NCBI GenBank assembly: GCA_034430595.1
Contig: DAOUEL010000097.1
Span: 9,574 to 73,573 of the forward strand
Direction of reading: 5' to 3'
Source of the DNA: E44-bin32 sp034430595
Lineage (GTDB): Bacteria > Chloroflexota > Anaerolineae > Anaerolineales > E44-bin32
Length of the DNA stretch: 64,000 nt
The position numbers and the translations under genes were made by a program. The notes below the pieces were generated by a model. That model worked only from the letters and a program-made list of their open reading frames with translations. It did no database searches and was not told the origin of the DNA. Shown here in pieces: positions 59,068-64,000 of this stretch. Each line of letters opens with the position of its first letter. The first letter of the stretch is position 1.

Positions 59068-61284
59068 ATGTCGATGATCGGAACATCCGTCCAACGCCTG
59101 GACGCCGTTGGCAAGGTGCGGGGCGAGACCCTCTATCCTGGTGACCTTTCCCGCCCGGATATGGTTCACATGAAGCTCCTGTTCGCCGGGCGTCCGCACG
59201 CCCGCATCACCCGCCTTGATACCTCCTCAGCAGAGGGATTGCCGGGTGTACTGGCGGTCTATACCGCTCGCGATGTTCCCAACAACGAGTACGGCTTGAT
59301 CATGCCTGACCAACCGGTGCTGTGCGGCCCTGGTTCAACGAAGGAGTTCGCTGATCGGGTACGCTTTGTCGGCGACCAGATCGCGGTAGTTGTCGCCGAA
59401 AGTGAAGCCATTGCTGCGGAGGCAACAAAGCTAATTGAGGTCGATTTTGAGGATCTGCCCGTCGTGCTTGATCCGGTCGAAGCGATGAAGGAGGGCAGCG
59501 TCCTGCTCCACCCGGATCGAGGCAGCAACGTCTTCTGCCACTACAAGATTCGTAAGGGTGATCTGGAGGCCGGGTTTTCACAAGCGGACGTCATTGTTGA
59601 AGGGGAGTACCACACGCCGGCCCAGGAGCACGCCTACCTCCAGCCCGAGGCGGGCCTGGCGTATATCGATGATGAGGGGCGCGTAACGGTCGAGGTTGCT
59701 GGTCAATGGACGCATGAGGATCAGGAGCAAATCGCGCACGCTCTCGGCCTGCCGTTGGATAAAGTTCGAGTCATCTACCCGGCCATCGGTGGAGCCTTTG
59801 GAGGGCGTGAGGACATGTCGGTGCAGATTGTCCTGGCGCTTGCCGCGTGGAAGCTGCATCAACGTGGAATCGATCGGCCGGTGAAGATCATCTGGTCACG
59901 CGAAGAATCCATCTTCGGCCACCATAAACGCCATCCATTCATCCTGCGCGCCCGCTGGGGCGCAACAAAGGATGGCAAAGTAACTGCAGCCGAAATGCAG
60001 GTTATTCAGGATGGGGGAGCGTATGCCTATACCTCGACCAAAGTGCTCGGCAACGCAACCCTGATGTGCACTGGTCCGTACGAATTGCCAAATGCCAGCG
60101 TCGATGCCTATTCGGTGTACACGAACCATGTGCCCGGTGGAGCGTTCCGCGGCTTCGGTGGTCCACAGGGGGCTTTCGCAGCCGAGTGCCAGATGAACAA
60201 ATTGGCCGAACTGCTGGGTATCGATCCGGTCGAGCTGCGGTTGCGTAATGTACTGCGTGAGGGTTCGCTGCTCACTGTGGGATCACCGCTTCCACCCGGC
60301 GTGAGCATGCCTGAAGTCATTGAAGCCGCAGCCGAGCGGGGGGGCTGGTCCAATACGGCCGAGGGATGGAAGCGCGTTGCCCAAACCCCAGATACACCCG
60401 GCGGGATCGTCAAGCGTGGTGTTGGCTTTGCCTGCGGCTTTAAGAACGTCGGCTTTTCCTTCGGCGCACCAGAGCTGTGCACGGCAGAGATTGAACTGCA
60501 TGGAAAATCGAATATTGACCGGGTCGTGCTGCGCCACGCTGGCGCGGATGTGGGTCAGGGTTCGCATACGGTGATGGCCCAGATGGCCGCCGATGCTGTC
60601 GGGGTTCCGGTTGAGAAGGTGGAGCTGATCGTCTCGGATACCGCCCAGACCGGGGATTCGGGCTCAGCCTCCGCGTCCCGGCTGACTTTCATGGCCGGCA
60701 ACTCGATACGCGGGGCGGCTGAAGCAGCGCTTGAGAAATGGAAAAATGAAGAACGGCCGGCGATTGCCAGGTATGAATACCATCCACCGGCAACTTCGGC
60801 CTTCGATCCGGAAACCGGGATGTGTGATCCGAATTTCGCCTACGGGTACGTCGCCCAGGTTGTCACCGTTGAAGTAGATCTTGAAACCGGGCGAGTCCAT
60901 CTTCTTGATGTAGTTTCAGCCAACGATGTTGGTAAAGCGATCAACCCGCAGCAGGTGGAAGGCCAGGTTGAGGGTGCCGTCGTGCAGGCGTTCGGGTACT
61001 CGGTTCTGGAGGACTTCCAGCAGCCGGGAGGAATCGTCCAGACCGGCCACCTCTCGACCTACCTGATCCCGACGATCCTCGATATTCCTGACCGGGTCCA
61101 GGCGGTGATTCTTGAGCACAGCGACCCACGCGGGCCATGGGGGGCGCGTGGGATGGCCGAGATGCCTTACATCCCACTGGCACCGGCAATCACCGCGGCG
61201 GTCCACGACGCCCTAGGCATCTGGTACGACGAGTTTCCCTTATTGCCGGAGCGCATCGCCCGGGGTCTCGGTCAACTGGGTTAA
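59068..61284 (+). CDS. Molybdenum hydroxylase molybdopterin subunit (xanthine/purine hydroxylase type)
   Basis: A 738-residue catalytic subunit partnering the FAD/2Fe-2S fusion at 55396. It has VQRLDAVGKVRGETLYPGDL, EEHAYL-like AQEHAYLQPEAGLAYID, AIGGAFGGREDMSVQ, GGAFRGFGGPQGAFAAE, HAGADVGQGSHTVMAQMAADAVG and RGPWGARGMAEMPYIPLAPAI with the catalytic Glu. The GxAFRGFGxPQ loop is of the xanthine dehydrogenase type. I chose the ATG at 59068 with AAGGAG 6 bases before; a TTG at 59041 lengthens it without support. YqeB and YqeC-MocA follow, suggesting a selenium-dependent cofactor. Confidence 0.88.
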   Translation: MSMIGTSVQRLDAVGKVRGETLYPGDLSRPDMVHMKLLFAGRPHARITRLDTSSAEGLPGVLAVYTARDVPNNEYGLIMPDQPVLCGPGSTKEFADRVRFVGDQIAVVVAESEAIAAEATKLIEVDFEDLPVVLDPVEAMKEGSVLLHPDRGSNVFCHYKIRKGDLEAGFSQADVIVEGEYHTPAQEHAYLQPEAGLAYIDDEGRVTVEVAGQWTHEDQEQIAHALGLPLDKVRVIYPAIGGAFGGREDMSVQIVLALAAWKLHQRGIDRPVKIIWSREESIFGHHKRHPFILRARWGATKDGKVTAAEMQVIQDGGAYAYTSTKVLGNATLMCTGPYELPNASVDAYSVYTNHVPGGAFRGFGGPQGAFAAECQMNKLAELLGIDPVELRLRNVLREGSLLTVGSPLPPGVSMPEVIEAAAERGGWSNTAEGWKRVAQTPDTPGGIVKRGVGFACGFKNVGFSFGAPELCTAEIELHGKSNIDRVVLRHAGADVGQGSHTVMAQMAADAVGVPVEKVELIVSDTAQTGDSGSASASRLTFMAGNSIRGAAEAALEKWKNEERPAIARYEYHPPATSAFDPETGMCDPNFAYGYVAQVVTVEVDLETGRVHLLDVVSANDVGKAINPQQVEGQVEGAVVQAFGYSVLEDFQQPGGIVQTGHLSTYLIPTILDIPDRVQAVILEHSDPRGPWGARGMAEMPYIPLAPAITAAVHDALGIWYDEFPLLPERIARGLGQLG

Positions 61285-61286
61285 TC

Positions 61287-62123
61287 ATGCCTATCACGCG
61301 ACCGCTCGTACTGCTTCGGGGCGGCGGAGATCTTTCAACTGGCGTTGCTGTGCGCCTGTTTCGCTGTGGTTTTGGTCCGGTCGTGACCGAGATTGGCAAG
61401 CCGCTCGCCGTACGACGTGCGGTCGCGTTTGCCGAAGCGATCTATGCTGGCCAGATCGAGGTGGAGGGCGTGCTCGCTCGCCGCATCGATGCAGCAGACG
61501 CAGTTGAGAATCTTGTGGTCCAGGGTACCGTACCGGTGTTTGTCGACCCGGATGCAAGCATCCGTGACCGCCTCCCGTTTGCAGCTCAAATTGACGCCCG
61601 TATGCGCAAGCGCCCACCTGGCGAAGCGTTTGATCCAGATTTATTTACCATCGGGTTGGGCCCTGGCTTTACCGCTGGCATGGATTGCCACGCCGTGATC
61701 GAGACCAATCGTGGGCATGCTATGGGGCGAGTAATCTGGCAGGGTCAGGCAGAGCAGGATACCGGGGTGCCAGAACCCGTCGCTGGCTACGACCTGGAGC
61801 GTGTCCTGCGGGCTCCAGCGTCCGGGGTTGTGCAGGATGGCATCCCCATTGGCTCGCTGGTCGAAGAGGGCCAGCTGCTGGCAAAGATCGATTCACTTGA
61901 GCTGCGGGCGCCGTTTCGTGGTGCCTTGCGAGGACTGCTGCATGATGGCCTGCAGGTCGAGGTCGGGGATAAGCTTGGAGATCTCGATCCGCGGGCGGAT
62001 CCATCCTTCGCATTCCGGATTTCCGACAAGGCACTTGCGATCGGCGGTGGTGCCCTGGAAGCCTTGCTCGGTCAGGACAATATCCGCATGCTCCTCGGTA
62101 GCTTCGATGCAGCTCAGCACTAG
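61287..62123 (+). CDS. yqeB: YqeB/EF2563-type selenium-dependent molybdenum hydroxylase system protein
   Basis: A 278-residue member of the YqeB family, whose presence marks genomes with selenium-dependent molybdenum hydroxylases and orphan selD. It has LVLLRGGGDLSTGVAVRLFRCGF, VVTEIGKPLAVRRAVAFAEAIY, TIGLGPGFTAG and ETNRGHAMGRVIWQG. A C-terminal part has RAPASGVVQDGIPIGSLVEEGQLLAKID, a biotinyl-like hammerhead turn. Its molecular action is not known. It starts 2 bases after the hydroxylase stop and overlaps the next gene by 17 bases. selD itself is not in the window. Confidence 0.88.
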   Translation: MPITRPLVLLRGGGDLSTGVAVRLFRCGFGPVVTEIGKPLAVRRAVAFAEAIYAGQIEVEGVLARRIDAADAVENLVVQGTVPVFVDPDASIRDRLPFAAQIDARMRKRPPGEAFDPDLFTIGLGPGFTAGMDCHAVIETNRGHAMGRVIWQGQAEQDTGVPEPVAGYDLERVLRAPASGVVQDGIPIGSLVEEGQLLAKIDSLELRAPFRGALRGLLHDGLQVEVGDKLGDLDPRADPSFAFRISDKALAIGGGALEALLGQDNIRMLLGSFDAAQH

Positions 62124-63468
62124 CCTGCGGGTCGAGCCCGGTCAGGCTCTGGCCTTCGTCGGAGCCGGCGGTAAGACAACTGCTATCGCCCGCCTGGTGA
62201 CTGAGCTCTCGAGTTCAATCCCTCTTCTGGTGACAACAACCACCCACCTCGGCCACGATCAGGAACGGATCACTTCAAAGCACGTTCTCGAAACAGACCT
62301 GGATTGGCGAGTCGCACTCCGAGAATATTTGCAACTCGGGCAATCCGTTCTGCTGACCGGTGCGGCGGATTCGGAGGGAAAGTGGACCTCTCCTGCCAAT
62401 ACTGCCCTGACCGCCGCACACGAAATAGCCGTCGAATCAGGGGGCGTGACCCTGATCGAAGCCGACGGTGCGCGCGGTCGTTCACTCAAAGCCCCGGCCG
62501 GGCACGAGCCTGCCATTCCAGGCTTTGTAAGACAGGTCATCCTGCTTGCTGGAATGAATGCGCTTGGAGAGCCGCTTTCGGACGAGCGTGTCCACCGCCC
62601 GGAATTGGCCGGTCCGATCATGGGACTTGGGGGTGGGGAGACGATTGGCGTCGAGCACATGACCCGTCTGCTGAGTCACTCAAGCGGAGGGTTGAAGGAC
62701 ATTCCACCCCGGGTCCAGGTGCGCTGCTTGTTGAACTGTGACGGCTCGCAACAAAACCGTGATGCTGGCGAACAAGTGGCCGGAGGACTGATGAAGGTGG
62801 CCAGATTCACTTCGGTCATCGTGAGCGACCTGGCTTCGGCGGATCCAGTCCAGCTTGTTCTTAGCCGGGTCGGATGCGTCGTGCTTGCTGCAGGAGGATC
62901 GAAGCGCTTCGGCCGTCAGAAACTACTCGAACCATGGCGCGGTGAGGCCATCATCCGACATGGATTGCGAGCGATCCTGCAGGCAGGGCTGGAGCCTGTG
63001 GTCGTGGTTACAGGCGCCGAGAGTGACAGATTGCGGGGTGCGCTTTCCGACCTGCCGCTGGAATATGTACACAATCCAGATTGGGAGCAGGGCCAATCGG
63101 GTTCGCTTCGTCTCGGATTGGAGTCGGTTGCAGACCGGGCGGAGGCTGTACTCTTCGCGCTCGGTGATATGCCATTAATCAAACCAGATTTAATTAATGC
63201 TTTGCTCGATGAGCACAGACGCACGCTGGCTCCGGTCATCGCGCCCTCGTATGACGGCCGCCCCGCGAATCCTGTGCTTTTCGACCGGGTGACGTATGAC
63301 GCTCTCGAGACGATTCGTGGGGATCAGGGTGGTCGGGCAGTATACGATCGCTTCCCGCCCCGGCTGATCAAGTGGGGCGAATCGGCAGCGATCGATATTG
63401 ATAACCTCGAAGACCTGCGCCGGTTGGAATCCGGAGCATCCGGTGAGGCAGGGTCATTGCCGCACTGA
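62107..63468 (+). CDS. Fusion of YqeC-type selenium hydroxylase accessory protein and MocA/YgfJ cytidylyltransferase
   Basis: A 453-residue two-domain protein. The first about 245 residues are YqeC-like, with an ATP loop (FVGAGGKTTAIARLV), VTTTTHLGH, LIEADGARGRSLKAP and GGGETIGVEHMTRLL. The second part is a molybdopterin nucleotidyltransferase of the MocA/YgfJ type: VVLAAGGSKRFGRQKLLEPWRG, VVVVTGAES, NPDWEQGQSGSLRLGL and LFALGDMPLIKPDLI with the metal Asp. Together they would prepare the cytosine dinucleotide and selenium-containing cofactor. The ATG at 62107 lies inside yqeB. Usually the two domains are separate genes, so the fusion is a link between them. Confidence 0.85.
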   Translation: MQLSTSLRVEPGQALAFVGAGGKTTAIARLVTELSSSIPLLVTTTTHLGHDQERITSKHVLETDLDWRVALREYLQLGQSVLLTGAADSEGKWTSPANTALTAAHEIAVESGGVTLIEADGARGRSLKAPAGHEPAIPGFVRQVILLAGMNALGEPLSDERVHRPELAGPIMGLGGGETIGVEHMTRLLSHSSGGLKDIPPRVQVRCLLNCDGSQQNRDAGEQVAGGLMKVARFTSVIVSDLASADPVQLVLSRVGCVVLAAGGSKRFGRQKLLEPWRGEAIIRHGLRAILQAGLEPVVVVTGAESDRLRGALSDLPLEYVHNPDWEQGQSGSLRLGLESVADRAEAVLFALGDMPLIKPDLINALLDEHRRTLAPVIAPSYDGRPANPVLFDRVTYDALETIRGDQGGRAVYDRFPPRLIKWGESAAIDIDNLEDLRRLESGASGEAGSLPH

Positions 63469-63830
63469 ACGGATACAGCGCGTTGACGGGATAGGTTATA
63501 GGGCATGAATCTTGTGGACAAAAGTATGATTGGCTTGGGGGTGAAGTTGGAGTAAGGTTAGGGATACGGGGGTAATGCATGATGGTCTTAGGCCCCTGGC
63601 GGGGTCTTTCTTTTTAACCGGATCCTTCCGGGGTTTCCGGTTCCGGGTTCAGGGTTTCGGTCACGGGCCCGAACGGGGGCTGGATTTATAGGGGAATTTC
63701 CGGGGTTTTCAGGCTTACCGGAGCCGGACCGGAGAGGATCTGAATCCACCCCACTCAGATCGCATATAGAGTATGAGGAATATGCAGGGAGTATCTCTTA
63801 TGATGACATTTTATATTGTAGATTGGATCT
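63469..63830. other. Non-coding stretch with degenerate CCGG-rich repeats and a composition switch
   Basis: About 360 bases without a gene I can support. From 63625 to 63661 a unit like TTCCGGGT recurs about five times with changes, and a similar TTTCCGGGGTTTT run reappears near 63687-63700. From about 63740 the sequence becomes AT-rich and unlike the rest of the window. No tRNA, integrase or direct repeat that would mark an attachment site was seen. Confidence 0.6.
63590..63617 (+). terminator. Rho-independent terminator of the purine island
   Basis: Arms AGGCCCC (63590-63596) and GGGGTCT (63601-63607) pair with one G-U and a 4-base loop, followed by TTCTTTTT. It lies 121 bases after the last gene of the island. 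Confidence 0.7.
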
Positions 63831-64000
63831 ATGAAATATAAAAAGGAAAAAAGACAGGAACAAAATAAAAGACCTCCAAAGGATAAAGACTTCGGGGAGA
63901 GTAACTCGATGGATTCTGAAACCCCATCTGGTTTTGATGAAGTCTTTGAAAGTGGTGGAGTTTTTCTCGGCCGTAAAGGTAGATTCATATTGATGGAAAA
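63831..64000 (+). CDS. Start of an AT-rich hypothetical protein (partial)
   Basis: An ATG at 63831 opens a frame that runs to the window end (56 codons visible). It starts MKYKKEKRQEQNKRPPKDK, a very basic polar head, then turns acidic (SNSMDSETPSGFDEVFES) and ends in GGVFLGRKGRFILME. Codons are A/T-ending and Lys-rich, unlike every other gene here. The ribosome site (GGAT) is weak. I do not recognise a family. It could be a transferred gene, or the edge of unrelated sequence joined in assembly. Confidence 0.4.
   Translation, partial: MKYKKEKRQEQNKRPPKDKDFGESNSMDSETPSGFDEVFESGGVFLGRKGRFILME

Noticed and set aside
61801..62106. Upstream extension of the YqeC-MocA frame inside yqeB
   Set aside because: The frame is open but its translation is unlike YqeC. 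The family sequence starts at the ATG at 62107.
63518..63526. TTGTGGACA resembling a DnaA box
   Set aside because: It is a single imperfect match with no cluster and lies far from the origin-like genes.
63755..63988. A 77-codon minus-strand frame at the right end
   Set aside because: It mirrors the partial plus-strand frame from 63831. Its hydrophobic stretch is a by-product of AT-rich DNA, and it has no ribosome site.

Overview
The window looks like about 64 kb of a bacterial chromosome, GC-rich apart from its last ~230 bases. It is probably from the Chloroflexota (an Anaerolineae-type organism). That placement is an inference from the mix of a short YidC, a PQQ-type lipoprotein, a Ser/Thr kinase with a TolB-like sensor, complete late coenzyme F420 genes and a selenium-type molybdenum hydroxylase set; no rRNA or other marker in the window proves it. 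I saw no tRNA, rRNA, CRISPR array or insertion sequence.

Left part (1-12285, all on the minus strand): a classical origin-proximal housekeeping block. Reading in the direction of transcription it holds a SAM hydroxide adenosyltransferase and murA, then rpmH-rnpA-yidD-(PQQ lipoprotein)-yidC-khpB, then a PfkB kinase-parA-parB-panE-like-fabG-asp23-nusB-tatA/B-tatC (tatC runs off the edge). At 12286-12400 coding direction switches and nearly everything to the right is on the plus strand. dnaA is not in the window. MurA carries Asp where the usual catalytic Cys sits.

Middle part (12401-23740): a membrane protein, gyrB, nfuA (minus), a primary-type sigma factor, an ECF sigma factor with its zinc-finger anti-sigma, small membrane proteins, an M14-type peptidase lipoprotein (minus), a Ser/Thr kinase with a beta-propeller ectodomain, and folD.

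Right part (23903-63468, about 39.5 kb, all plus strand, many ATGA/GTGA overlaps): a purine and ureide catabolism island. Adenine deaminase, 8-oxoguanine deaminase, an SsnA aminohydrolase and two molybdenum hydroxylases (YgfM/XdhD type and a second fused type) would convert purines to oxidised purines. A hydantoinase would open cyclic ureides. Two PLP-fold II enzymes could release ammonia. A YgeW carbamoyltransferase, a second ATCase-like carbamoyltransferase and carbamate kinase would end in ATP. A BMP-type nucleoside ABC transporter supplies substrate and a GntR regulator is a likely controller. XdhC, YqeB and a YqeC-MocA fusion point to a selenium-dependent molybdenum hydroxylase. A coenzyme F420 block (NpdG, CofE, FbiB-C-like reductase, CofD, CofC, two F420-type oxidoreductases) sits between ssnA and ygfM-xdhD. 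A 573-residue unrecognised protein whose C-terminal third looks like a nucleoside phosphorylase is also in the island. The gene set resembles the anaerobic uric acid/purine pathway genes of E. coli and gut Firmicutes (ygeW, ssnA, hyuA, ygfM, xdhD, arcC), but lacks ygeX, ygeY and ygfK and carries unfamiliar parts in their place.

The last ~530 bases hold no complete gene. They contain a terminator, a CCGG-rich degenerate repeat stretch, and then an abrupt AT-rich segment with the start of an unrelated open reading frame cut by the window end.
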